Source: Mansonella perstans (lineage: Eukaryota; Nematoda; Chromadorea; Rhabditida; Onchocercidae). From it: a DNA stretch of 64,000 nt. This document shows positions 13,624-27,500 of the stretch, in pieces. Position 1 is the stretch's first letter, and the number at the start of each line of letters is the position of its first letter. The stretch lies in contig JBAMDO010000021.1 of NCBI GenBank assembly GCA_037074765.1, positions 318,001-382,000 of the forward strand, given 5' to 3'. The notes beneath the pieces are model-generated. The model made no database searches. It was not told where the DNA came from and worked only from the letters and a program-made list of their open reading frames with translations. Made by a program: the position numbers and the translations under genes.

Positions 13624-14084
13624 TTTGACCTTCTCAACTTCACTACAACCTGCTGAAAAACTTAAAGGTCGTTCAATAGAAGCATAGATTTACAACCAAC
13701 ACTTGATTGCTATCACCAACACAGCAGTTTCCTCTTCTCAAAAATGATGAAAAGTAAACTTCAACACCTTCATTCACTTCAATCACTTGAAACTGTTCAT
13801 CATATTTTTCAAAATCAGTTTTTTAGAAGCTTAGAAACTTATGCCTCAACTTATCATTAGCAATCCTACAGGCACCCACTTGGCACAGTGTTACTACGGA
13901 TGAAATCAAAAGAAAAAAAACCCACTCAAAGAATGTTTATTATCTAAATCTGATGTACCTGCTCAACATAACACAACATAGAAAAATCCAGCATACTACT
14001 GTACCATTTCAACACATTGCATAGCAAATATATATGAAATGGTTTCTTATTTGTGCCCTCACGAAAATGCTTACGGTTACCTAC

Positions 14085-14119
<35 letters not shown>

Positions 14120-15588
14120 AAGAAACGCTTCCTGCCATTATATCGACTGTGTAATTAATTTCGAATCAACTGAAAATAGAGAAATTCATTCATCTACATT
14201 ATTAAATTTTAATACGTCAAAAAATATCGCTTCAGTACTTTTCCATCCACTAATCGGTCTCTGTTATCATCAAAACATCAAATATAATTCAATGTTAAGG
14301 TCATCTGAGAGAATGCCCTTTTTTTACTTCATATGATTGGATGGTTACCCGGCGTTATATAAATAACAGCTTAGTCCTAAAATCTACTGTAACAAATTCG
14401 TATTCTTTAAATTTTTCACTCCTCTGCAACTTGTATAATCTTCTTTCAGGAAACAGATCGGAGTTTTAATTAATATTCATGAATAAGTAAATGTCAAATA
14501 AAAAAAAACAAAATGTATTACAGCGAATAATTAAGCCGTTTATCTTTTCCTTTTATAACCAACAATCCTGATTTTAAGGTTAGTAGCATTAATATAAAAA
14601 TAACCGAACCACCTCACTAATTAATATATTATTTACTGGTTACGGTCAAGTACTGTTCATTAACTGACCGGACAAGTATAACAGTAAAAAGCGTGTTCAT
14701 CATCGAAATAATGTCATATATCTAGAAACTTTAAATTAAGATTTCAATAATATAACTTTTCTAGTACAACAATCAACAAATCACTTAGTTGCTTCATCCT
14801 CCTCAACCAGTGAACCCCTGTTCACCCGTATTTAGCATATCATCCCGATATAACTGACATAAAATCAAATTGTTCCTTTTTTCTCACAGATACGATATTA
14901 TTTTGCCAACAGTCATGCTTATCACGAACTATCATCTATCATCTCCTATTTTCCTTCCTTTCTTTCCTTATTTGCTTCTTTTCCCTTTTCCCGCTAATCA
15001 AACTGTATCATGTAAGCATGTAGCTTATGCAAATACATGTAAATCAATGAAAAAAAAAGCATACAAATGGATGTTTGCATAATTTCTCTATGAAATTTCA
15101 AATGATTGGTCAGTGCAAACAAAAAGGCTTCATTGACAAGCTAATCTCCTAAACTTTCACAACAATCCACGTACAAAATTAAGAATTAAAAATAAGAAAT
15201 AAAAATCACAATTTGATGTTTTTGCAACAATTCAAATTTGTGTACTATATATGCTATATCGTATATCATTAGTGTAATTGAACATTAGCTTATTTCACTT
15301 TAAATTAAGCGTAATTTCATTTATACATACATATTCAAATATTGATTGTATTATGATTACATTATATACATTATGTATTATGTATGACGTGAAAGTTTTT
15401 GTTTATGGTTAAATTAGACGTAGTTGGTACTTTTATTAACTTAATTTTGTTGCTTTTTTTTCTAAAAAATTTACTATCACGTTAGCATTGAACATACTGT
15501 CACATTTGCTATCCATTTAATCTTCAAAGACAATTTGTTTTAGCAAGTAGAAGAAAAAACATAACTTAAAGAAATTCTTTTGGTGACG
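13624..15588. other. intergenic DNA between Argonaute remnant and PSF2 copy
   Basis: No exon recognised. It includes a long A run at about 14090-14118 that is read as poly-Lys or poly-Phe in spurious frames. It lies between the 5' ends of two divergently oriented pseudogenes, so promoter remnants may be present, but none can be pointed to. Confidence 0.55.
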
Positions 15589-18157
15589 ATGACGCCGGAA
15601 CAGTGTGAATTTCTTGCTGGCAATGAATGGATTCAGGTTTATTTTATGTTTGTTTGTTTTTTTCTTGCTCTACTAAATTTTTAAATATTTGCCGATATAA
15701 TTAATTAACTTATACTAAAGCTCTGTTCGCTTTTTCAAAATGAGCGGAAAAATGTGAGCTTTAATGATATTATGCTTGATAGGTCCTTTTTGAAGGAACC
15801 TTTTACCTTTAAAACTAAAATAGTTAATCCAATGCTTGGCTTTGGCTTGTTTTTTTTAGTTTTGTTTTCAAACATAAAATTGAATTTTATCAAATTAACA
15901 AATAATTAGCAATTAATAATCGTGCATATATATAAGGAACTGTCAGAAAATAACATATTTGTCAATAATAGTCTTATTTTATAGATAAATCCACAGTTTA
16001 GCTTGGATGAATTGCGTTTGATAAGTGGTGACATTGGACCATTTGAAGCTGGTATGCCTATTCGGGTGCCACTTTGGATAGCAGTAACTTTAAGGAAGCG
16101 TCGGAAATGTACAATCATTGTTGGTTTTCAATAATTGTTTGTTTGTTTCTTTTTTTCTTTCAACAATTGTTTGAATTTATCATAATTGAAAACTTGATGT
16201 ATCCTATAAAATTTCAATTATGTTATTAGTATTATTTTTTAAAAAAGATGCAATTTAAAATTTGATATTTCTATTTTAAGAGATTTTTTTTAATTTTTTT
16301 TTTTATTTCAAGTCACCAGAATGGTTATGTGTAGAAGAACTGAAAAAGCTTGTAATGGCGGAAAGCGGAACAAATGCATTTGGGCAGTGCCATGATTTTA
16401 TTTGGAAATAGCTCACATCTTCGTACAGTATGCCAAAGAAGATCTTCCGAATAGCGATATGGTAATGACGAGTTTTATTACTAATCTCTTGAGATGAGTG
16501 AAAATGGATTCCTTAGAATTTCGACGACCCAATATTTGATTTAAGATCACACAATATCAAACTACTATTTTGATTTGATTGATATACTGAGTACTTTACC
16601 ATTTAAAATAGGTAAATAGTGTAGCGGATTATCCCAAATGTTATGGAAAAAATAAACCAAACGTTTACTCTATTTCTGTAGTAAGAAAAAATAAAATACA
16701 TTATCCTATTTACTGTAAAAAGAAAGTACTGAAGTGCTTGGCAGGCTACGTCATGTCAAATTCAATTTGAATTTTATGTCTTTTTTGCTTTGCAAAACTT
16801 TTAGGACACTTAAGCTTTAACTTCTTCTTGAAGCACATTTTCAGGATTTTTCTTTTGTTGTGGAAGAATATTTTTCTTCTAGTAAAAAATTAAAACAAAA
16901 CTTTATTAACTTGCTCATACAAAAATACTTTTCTGATAGTAAATCATTTAATTCATCAAACAGTGAGCAAAGTTCACACATTTCCAAGTACAAAAGACAT
17001 AATTGGCAGTAGTAGAAAAAAATGTATGAAATGGTAATAATAAAAAAAAGATAAAGAGACAATTGATATAAAACTTCCCTGAAAATGAATGATTTCCAAT
17101 GACTTCAAAAATGAAACAAACTTCGATCACCTTAAAATTCACATTAGCTTGAAATATTCCATAAGTACTTCACACACACATTAATTTAAAGAGTTGAAAT
17201 CAATTGCGTAATATTTGCAGAGATATCAATGTTTTGTATCCTACAAATCCTGAAACTGCTATAATATGAAATGATCCAGTTATTTGTGCATTCAATATGA
17301 CTTCAGTAATAAAGCAATTATAACATTAGCCAAGTTGAAATGAACAAAAATACTTTCGTAGCAACACTATTTTTTGCAAATACGAGTTCATGTGCAAGAT
17401 TTATGGGATAAGCGATCTACAAAGCTCAACAACTGATCGACTAAATTTTTAGGACAGGTGCATTTACAATTATACTATTAGTAAGGAAAAAATTTTGGAG
17501 ATAAGAAACTATCTTAACCATATATTATCAACAAAAAATCCCATATATGTACAGCATTATGTATAGCAACGAATGACAAAATATCGTTTTTACTTTTGTT
17601 AATTTAAGTTACCTACCCTGAAACTTTGGAAAGAATGAGAAGCATTAGATTTTAGAATAAATTTGAACTCACACCGCACAATAATAATAGTAACTGTTAT
17701 TGTAACAATACACAATCTCTTCTGCATATTTCTGGCACACTAACCAGGATAGTCCATGATCTAACATTTTGATGCTAACTGAACATATATCGTTAATAAG
17801 AATATTCGACTACATGCTTTCAACAATAATGAAAACATATGCTTGTCATTCTCATATTAGTGACCCTTAAAATCATTCCTGTATTACTGGTATCGAAAGA
17901 CGAGATGTTTTTGAACAGATTTAATTTTGCGGATGAAGTAATAAGTGATTTAATCAAAAAATGAAAAAAACGATGTTTATAAGATTTCATGTAATTTATT
18001 CCTTACAATAAATTCCGTAAAATCGTTTTTGTCTTGTTTACAGGTGGAATCATGTCATGCAGGAATGGACAATATTACATTGATAGAGGTAGCGTACATT
18101 AAACGATCGTTAATTACAGCTAGTCATGAAATTGAGGCCTCACAAATCGTTCCATGA
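15589..18157 (+). pseudogene. psf-2: GINS complex subunit PSF2 gene copy with three disabling lesions
   Basis: PSF2 is a subunit of the GINS tetramer of the CMG replicative helicase. Five exons align in order with the family: 15589-15636 (MTPEQCEFLAGNEWIQ), 15985-16119 (FSLDELRLISGDIGPF, VPLWIAVTLRKRRKC), 16313-16461 (SPEWLCVEELKKL; later YLEIAHIFVQYAKEDLPNSDM in another frame), 17380-17457 (IRVHVQDLWDKRSTKL, then a stop, then STKFLGQ) and 18044-18157 (MDNITLIEVAYIKRS). Lesions: one T missing in the run at 16396-16399, giving TAG at 16409-16411; the exon 4 acceptor reads TTTTTTGCAA at 17370-17379 instead of TTTTTTGCAG; TGA at 17434-17436. If intact the product would be about 174 aa, close to the usual 185. 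Introns are retained, so it is not a processed copy. Exons 1, 2 and 5 are clean, so decay seems recent. Sequencing error could explain one lesion but hardly three. Confidence 0.85.
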
Positions 18158-18551
18158 ATTATCCACTCAAAACAGCAATGATCAAAGATATGTAATAGCA
18201 TGAAAGGCGATTTTTTGATATTATTCTTATCCTGCATTTTATTGGTCTTTTATTGAATCACTGCAAGAATAATAATATCCTGAAGAAGGAATGATACTGG
18301 AAAAGAATTCGAACTTTTTCTATTCTAGCCCTCCCTTGCCAATATTTTTTCCTTTTGATCGTTTATTTTCATGCAACTTCGAGAATAACCTGTCGAAATA
18401 AATCACTATCCGGAACTTTCTTTTATCTCTAGTAGGTCAAATAGCCATAGTAACATATTCATACCTGCCCTGAATAATTAGGATAAATAATTAAGAACTA
18501 ATGCCAAAACTGACTTTCTCTAATTACAATTATATCTGTTAAAAGCAACAT
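18158..18551. other. convergent intergenic spacer
   Basis: A 394-base gap between the end of the PSF2 copy (+) and the stop of the ARM-BTB gene (-). It contains AATAAA-type hexamers on both strands (for example GAAATAAATC near 18390 on plus and TTTATT near 18362 for minus). No gene seen. Confidence 0.5.
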
Positions 18552-21500
18552 CTAAATTGCCTTTTTTGTCTCTTCATACTTAATTTTCCTCCGTTGACAG
18601 TAAGCCAATAAAAATGTCTGCAGAAGTTCCATTAATGTGTCCACTGCAACAGCATTACCAGCTACCACTTTTAAAGCTGTGAACATTTGTTTCTCTGTGC
18701 AACCTCTGAAACAGCAAATGAGATCAGAAATTTCCAAATCCTATCATAAATGATTTCAATCGTCGATAAGTTTTTTTTTTTTTTCATTTACAAAAAGTGC
18801 CACTCGCAATTATTACTTCATTCTATACAGCATTTCTCATTAGTATGATAAAAAAAAAACAGACCTGAGTAGGCAGCTTATACAAGCATCTCTCAATACG
18901 TTGTGTGTATCGCTTCCGGTAGACAATAAAACTTCCAGATAATTCGGCAGTGTTTCACCATTGACCAAATTTCTGAGCGGACTTTCGTATGCTAATAATT
19001 TGGAACTTATCCCTGTGCATAGGTAACGATCCGACAACTGCAACATTTACCACTCATTAACCATCATTTATATGAAAAAATATGTAATTTAGAACCTATT
19101 TCCTAACTGCTCGATTTATTGATGTTCTGAATTTCCGTAGATACAATTAGTACGATGAAAATGCAAAACGGCAGAACTGCATATTAATGGATCTAACTAA
19201 AACATCCGTCAACGACCAAATCCAACGTTTGCAGAAGATCATGGGAGCATAATGCAATGTAACAACATAATTTAGAGATAACTAATAAAGTAATAATTAG
19301 TCACCTTTAGCAAAGCCGGTATATCATTATTAGTAATTCTTACGCATAAATTGCCACATCCACTTAAATAATGTAAAAAAGCGGAAAATAGGCGAAAAGA
19401 GCATTGTTCCGCCTCTTCGTCAAATTCAAATGTATCCCGAAATTGTTCCGCAAATCCACTTCCAAACATACCCTAAAAATTAATTTCTCCAGACTCTTCA
19501 TTAAAGAAGGATTCATTAAAGAGACAGTCTACGTACAACGTTTTGAAGTAATAAAAGTATTCTGCCCTTATACCAATTGAAAACGCATCATTAATTACCA
19601 AAATATTCCTCGGCGAAACTAATTGATTACTGTTTTCAAGAGCATCAGAATAAGGAACTACATACGAACAAATGAAACTCAGGAAATATTTACTGGTATG
19701 AAAATAGAAAAAAAAAGTATATTTCTGAATATAGCTGCAAAATGTAGCCTAGTTAAATAATCAGTAATTGATATTTCCAATAAAGACCAAGTATTAAAAA
19801 GTACTCAGCTAAAAAATGCTCATTCAACTACACTGAGTTACATCCAATTGTTCCAATACTTCGATACAGTATCTCATTCTGTTCGCACCGCTAAAGCTAA
19901 AAGTCAGTCTTCTAGAAACGTCATACATTTCATTTTTCAATTTCTAGTAAAATTTAAGATTTTCAATTTGTAGTACACAGATTACGACACTGATGAAACT
20001 AAATCCTAACAAATTAACAAAGAATTTACCCGAAAATATTCACTTCCATCACACAAGCATTTTTTCGCCACAACTTCCGTCAATTTTCCACATTTAAACT
20101 TGACTAATTCCGGTAAACTAATTGTTGCCGGTATGGCATTTCCTGACAGTATAATTGCTTCCTTCACAACACATTTATTAAACGGTATATCCTTACTGAG
20201 GTATGCGGAGATGTCCTTATAGACACCATGTAACGAATTCGACAATACTTCTGTTGGGACCAAAAATGATAACGCAACCAGAATTTGACGGATTAATGTT
20301 GGCTGAAAAAATTGAAATTCGGTTCAGAAAAAAAAATTTATTCCTAATTAAGCACTTCGCTAATGCAAGTAATTGAGGAATCAGTAGGCCCGCTTAATTT
20401 TTTGTTGTAACCGTGACATATTCGTAAGCTGGATATGGTCGTGATGTTTCTTGAAAGAAGCTAACTATTTCAGCAAACGAATCATTTCATTTGATCCATA
20501 ATACGACACTCCTAAGATCTCATCCGCTAACCTGGCCAATAAAAAGAAACTACAATGTTGCTAGAAAAATTTCCAGAATTTCCAGGAAAGAAGCCAATAT
20601 TTCCGTTTGTTGTTGATAGAGTATGAATTTACTGAATATTGATCAAGAAATTAAGAAAAGATGAAATAAAGTTGCATAAGTTATTTTTTAATCATGATTT
20701 CAACTAATTTAATGAGTCAGTTGCTATAATCCATGCATACCTTAAAAATTTATTCGATGTCAGGAAAACTAAATGGTTTGGCACAAGCTAAATTATATTG
20801 TCCTATGATTATTTCGATTAGATTAGTTGCAAAATGTCATACGATTTTTTTCCTTGTTTCTAAAGTTCCCGGATGTGTTTACTATCACTTTTATCAGCTG
20901 TATGATTTATGGAAAACTGTCACAATGTGATTTACTTTTTTTTTTTTTTAAAAATCATGTGTTCAAGTTTATTTCCGTGAATAAGGTTTATTAGTAGTCC
21001 GCCAGTCTTATAAACATCGTTATTTATTTGTACTCTCAATGATCTAATTGCTAATTCCTTGTACACATATATAAACTCTTTGTAATTGTGATTAGCTCTA
21101 TCACACACTACGCTATTTTGTGTTTTATTTCGAAGTGGAAAAAAAAATGAAAAAGTAAAATGTACCCCTTCATAATATGTTGTTATCTGCCAGTTTTCTT
21201 CATAACTGCTATCAACCAGTAATTCACGTAATTTTGCGAACAGACGCTCAACTGGCTTATGGGTCGTAAGCATGCGTTTCCAGTTATCAATTCTTCTGGA
21301 AAATGCTTGAAGTCAAAATTAGAGAACAATTTCAGTCCACAAAAATAAACAGCTTCAAATACGCGTTTTCATTCGGAAAAGTAAATTTAATGCTAAAGAT
21401 AGATGTCGAAAGTAAGCACACAAACAATGTCTGGCCATATAGATTGCTAATCAAACAATTACTAGGATAAAACAACTATTGCGTTTTATGGTACAGAAAA

Positions 21501-24500
21501 ACCTACGTAAAATGTTTCACGTGCGTAACTAAGACTATGGCGTTACTAAAATTCTGTCATGATTGCAAATGCTTGAGTCGTAAATACTAAAACTAAAGTT
21601 AGAAAAATGATTTCAAAATATCAATATAGTTTAAAAGCATACTAAACAACATGATTTCAACGAACACTATTCAGAGCACGACGTAGTGATATGATCCAGT
21701 TTTATTTTCGACATGAAATGTAAACCAATAAAGTTCTGTCATCTTAATTTCTATCAGTTCAGAGTTCAGTATTTAACAAAAGAGCAACAGATAAAAAAGA
21801 TACCTAACGAGATGTAACGTTGCAATACACGCTTTCATTTGTTCAATTTCATCGTCTAATTTGTAGAGATTTTTGAGCACTTCTAATCCAAACGGTGCAT
21901 CGATATGAGATGAAAATTCTTCCATTAACGCATGACCAAAATCATTTCTTATTGCGCATTCCGAACATTGCGAAATTCCTCTGAAAATTTAAACAATTTC
22001 ATATTTCAGAATTTTATGCACATTCTGAAGACGTAATTAAACTGCGATTTCTCAATGGCATTGCATGAATTGGAATATAATTTTTAACTGTTATATTTTA
22101 AATGGAATATAATTCGTTAGCTGTTATAAAGAAGTTTTTCTTTTTAAGTTTTTTCTTTTTTCTTTAAGTTTTTCTTTTTTTTTTCAGTGCAATAAAAAAT
22201 TCTGTTCACACAATGTAGAGTTACAGAAGTTGAAAAGAGAGAATGAAAATTTGAGCATGTATACTTCATCAAGATGGAATTATAAAAACACTGCCACGAT
22301 TTTTTAAAATTGACAAGTAATGGGTAATTGTAATAATGTCAACCAAATATATGAAACGGACTGATACGGCAAACGACATATTCACTATCACGCTCAGTAC
22401 TAAGCTTACATATATATTTGCACCACAATGACAACTGTAAGTAAGAAGCATACTTTCCAACTTGGCATTCCCGTGTCAATAGAATATGTACGACAAGAGT
22501 ATGCAACTCTAAACGAGATAAATTTTCCACTGCTAAACGATGACGAAAAATTCGTCGTATTGTACGTGGTGCTTTGGAAACCATCGATGGTGCTTCAGAT
22601 ATATATTGAAGTAAAGTGCTGACAATCTTAAAAAAAGGAACACATTAGATAATGATGATAGCATGATGAATTTATATAAATAAGCAGATTATGTACCAAA
22701 GATGGAATACTTTTATTACCAAAGAAGTACCAAAGATGGGATATTTTTAAAGGTTTTAAAAGTTTCTTTTCCTCAAATTTGTAAAAGTTTTTTCTTTCCT
22801 CAAATTTCTCTATAAAAGTATCCCATCTTCGGTGCTTCAATTGTAATCCAATTGTTATTCTCTGTTTCCTACAATTTTCTTTATTTGGCATGTTTAATTA
22901 TGCTGACCGCCTGTCCATAACTCTCTACAACTATCCGTTAAAAAAATTTCAACCTTATCTATTTACTGCATAATATTGTGAAAAATTTACTTTCGATGTA
23001 ACCAGTCGTCTCATATTAGATTCACTGTGTGATAACCAAGCCAAAATGTATAGTTCACCAACAACGAGCTAAAACAACTTATTTTACACACAGCACTATA
23101 ATATGCGAACATTTTTAAAGCCATACTTTTATTTTACAGAACAAGCCTGGGATTACTGAAAGGGATTTTTGGGCAATTCAGATCTCTGCATTTCTCTTTT
23201 CATAAACTGCAAAGCAACTGTCATTATCCTAGCTCACTGTGCTAGACGAAATAATTTACAATACATTGCAATACAACATAAAGCCTAACATTTCAAACTA
23301 TATCATCTTTCATCCAACAGATACTAGCACTACTGGTATAACGGTGAAAATGCTGATAGCAGTTTTCTTTAAAATTTCTTTAAAACAAACTAATAACTGG
23401 TATATACCTCTGTATTCTTGGCATTTATAGGTATAATACGACTCAAATAAGTGCTACCACTTTCATTCATTGATATCGGATGTTCTATGCATTCAATATA
23501 TTCGTCCATTATCGACGTCGATGAACTACAATTTACACTTAACAGTTTACACTGACTACACATACCCTTAACTTTGACATTCAAAAATTTTAATCATTTG
23601 GTTAATATCATAGGCGACCCATCGATTCATGTCATCCTATTTCAGCAATGATCATTGTGGTTATGAACAATATTTAGTTAAAATGAAACCGTTTTACTAA
23701 AAGATCATATGATGGAAAATGCAAAGATAAGCATTTCAGTGTGTTCCGAATATTTTATTATCATTTTTTCTCATTGTTCACTGCTAACTGTTGGTGCTAT
23801 GTCCTCCTCTGTTCCTCTACTCATCATAATTTGATAGAATAAAATAAAGAAAAAGGAAAACTCAAACAGTGGTGATATTCGTCTTAGTGACATCTGGGAT
23901 GAACGCATTTCAGGCGGCGGTGACTGCGACGGACTCCAGGGAAAGTCGACCAATCTTCTCGATGGTGGGATTGCGTCACAGTCTATAGTATGGGTGATGA
24001 CATCAAAGTTCATTGCATGAAATGGCACCAGCTGCAACCGATTTCAGCTTTACAAAGATGGATTAACACTGTTTGGACATTTTGAAGTCTTTTCAAATCA
24101 AGAGGAAAAGTTTTCATACCTGATGTCATTCCGGATAATATTCAATAAAAATTGGCTCTTTTATTTACTCCGAAAAACAGAAATTATATACTTTATTTCA
24201 TCATGCTAATCTTGTTCAAATTGTTAACTAAAACATGTTTACCAATAATTTACAACATAAGCATTCATTTTTGCGGCGCCCTGACATGCCATGAATTGTA
24301 CATTCATCGATCGATTGATCTGGCAACATCTGAAGTACTTTTTTATCAAATAAATGCACAAAAATTTAGATCCAACATAATGAAAAAAAAAGGGAAATGT
24401 TTTGAGAAAAAAAAAATTAAAAATGTTTCGCGATACATATTAAAAAAGTGGAAAATAACATAAAAATAAAATTATTTCGACCTTACTTAATTAGAATAAA

Positions 24501-27500
24501 GGTTATTATGGGCATAAAAGAGATAAAACTATCACTAATTGAAATTTGTCAGCATTGTAAGTAGTAAAACAATACTTAGCCCATTAAGGAAAGTTTTAAA
24601 ACAGCAGCATAAAGGGTTTCGTATGATCCAGCAAAGGAAAAATTTTTCATTGTGCAAAAGCTACGATTATGAGTGAGGGAAAAGTTTCTGATCCAGAATT
24701 CAGAAGGTTTCCAAACCGTACAACAGACCAAACGCATGCGTGAAACTGGATAATTATCGGTTGCATATTATAACAAACACCATATAAGAAAATATATCGA
24801 TGAATTATAGTTCATGAGAATAATAACCTGGAAACTTACGCTACATTTACGTTTATTATCATGCAAATAAAGACTGATATGATCCACAACAACATCAAGA
24901 AATTTGGTAGAAAATGTCAAATAATTTAGTCCGCTTCCATCATGAACAAAATATCTGAAAATTAAAATATTTATTGAAAAATATTCAAATTATGATAAAT
25001 CAATGGTAATATTACCAAAAAATTTTCTGGTTTATAAACTTACCTTGCTTTTTACCCGGGTATTGTCCCAAAACTTCCTCTCTTTAAATTCTTTCCTCTT
25101 TCATTTTATTTTTTTCTCTTCAACATTAAATCATAAACTTTCATATGATGCAAAATTGATAATACAATGATGTATAACATACCGAAGCGTGTCAACGATC
25201 AGTACCTGCTGTGTATAATCAGGTTTTTCGAGTTCATCAACAAGGACATCCAACGCACCATGTCCACGAAGCGCTGCTCGTCCCCAAGCATCCTTAAATC
25301 TAATTAACTGAAAGATGTTTAAAAATTTACCCAGAATCAAATCGACCTCCAGGGCTTTCTTCGGAAGTGAACTCCATCTTCTTCTTCATCTATATATACA
25401 CCCTTCCGGACTTCTTTTAAGTTTTGTATTTCGGAAAAAAGACATCTGAAGTCTATTATCCTTCTGTGACTCCCTTTCCCTACTGCAGCAATGGTTGCTA
25501 CCCTTTTCTTGACCAAGGTCCACACTTTTGCTTCCTATTTGCAGGATGGATATGACGATACAAGGCTCAAAAATAATACTGTTAATTCGAAAATAAAACT
25601 TCAGTAAAAACTTTCAGCATATTAGTAAAAAAGTAAACAGTCTTTGCAAGTTTTCTGCCCACTGCTTCGCCACTCTTACAGAACATAATTTAGATTTTGT
25701 AGACTACCGATTGGGAACCACCGCTTTAAAAAAACTTTCCTATGCCACTGATTTCTCTTGACCATACCTGTGCAAAGCATGCAAGCATTTTCAGCATATA
25801 TTCGGGACGTGGATATGTCTCAACAATTTTCGTTATACAACCTGGTGTTTCAAACCGTTCTCGAAGTTCGAATGATGCATTACACATTTCCACGATATAA
25901 CTTTCGCATCGACCTTCCAAGAAGCAATCCAATAAAACACTCACACCATTACTGAAATGCAAAATACAGCAACTGGGAATTTCTCATTCCCTTCACTTAC
26001 AACTACTGCAGAAATAATTTTAACTTTCATAAATACAAAGGAGAAAAAAACCGATATGAACAAAGGATCTTTGAATCTGACCAAGAAGCACAGACAAATT
26101 GTCCTTTTTTTTAAAATTTAATTTCAGTACTACGAATATATTACCATTTAGTAAATTAATTAAATCAGTACTTTATCATCTAGGGGTAGAAAAACATGGG
26201 GATTTTAGTAATAGTTCTAACCTTCCTGCTAGCTGTCGCCCAATTGGTTTCGTACCTTTATAACGGACGAAACGACAAATTAATTGCAAGGCAGCTTGCT
26301 CTGTATCACGTCCGAAAATCCCTGGGCTTTCTTTCACACGATGCAACAAATTACCCAGATAAAGACCAACATTTGATAACAGCAAACGCTAAAAAAAAAA
26401 ACGACATGCTTCGAAATATCTTCAAATTTTTAGATTTTTAACTAAGTAACGTGATAACTAATGGGAATAATACTAAATCTCAAAGTCATAAATTATCTCT
26501 AGTATTTGCCCTGATTTCTGCATATCCTATTTTAGTCGCGGTTTTGCAAAAGAAAATTTCTTTCTTTGACATCATGATGTAATGAATGCGGAAGAAGACT
26601 CGACAGAATTCTAAATCATTGTCACTATTCTAAATCTCTGTCACCAGAGGACTGTTTTCATTGTTAAAAAATTTAATTATTATATATTAATTTTCAATCC
26701 ACCATGCGGATAATATTTTTCCCAATCATTCATGATATTTCATGTAAGTCATCAAATAAGTCACAAATATAAACAGATCATACACATAAATTGTTTCCCT
26801 GATGTTAAATTCAGCTCTTCTAATATCATATTAAGGCATTCCTTATAACTTCTTCTGCGAAACTTCAAATGCACTGCCGGTCCGGCAGTGATGGCTAAGA
26901 CATTTCATTTGCACTGCGCGTCCACATATCAATTAAGAACGGAATGTGTCTGTCGCATACATCGTCAACCGTTCGCATCGCGCGCGCGTGTATGTATGTG
27001 TATGGTGGGGAAAATGTCTTACGATTTGTGGGAAATATGTTGCTTGGAGTTTTGACTTTCATCATTTAATAGATCTTGAATTCAAATTAATTTTTGAATT
27101 GAACTATACGTGTGACTGACGGTGGATCAATTAAAATCTTAGCCAAGTGAAATACGTGTCAGCTTCACTGCTTCAAAATCAGGAAATATATTTCTAATCA
27201 AGGAACAAGCTATTAAGTAAATAGAGTAGGAGGCAGATATGTAATTAAAGAACAAACAATTAAAAGAACAGATAAAAGAGAGAGACCGATGATTGCATAA
27301 GTAATCTGAGTACGCAAGTAAGTAAGCAGTAAGTAAGAAAGTAAAAAAGTAAGCAAGTTATAAGCAAGTATTTAATTGCATCGACGAACTTTTCATGACT
27401 GTGTGTCATGCGATGTTTTCGCTCAAAAATTTTTATAAAGTTGAAAAAACTGTATTGTATCTGATAATTTTTAGCTTTGTTATTCAACACTCCTTTTACT

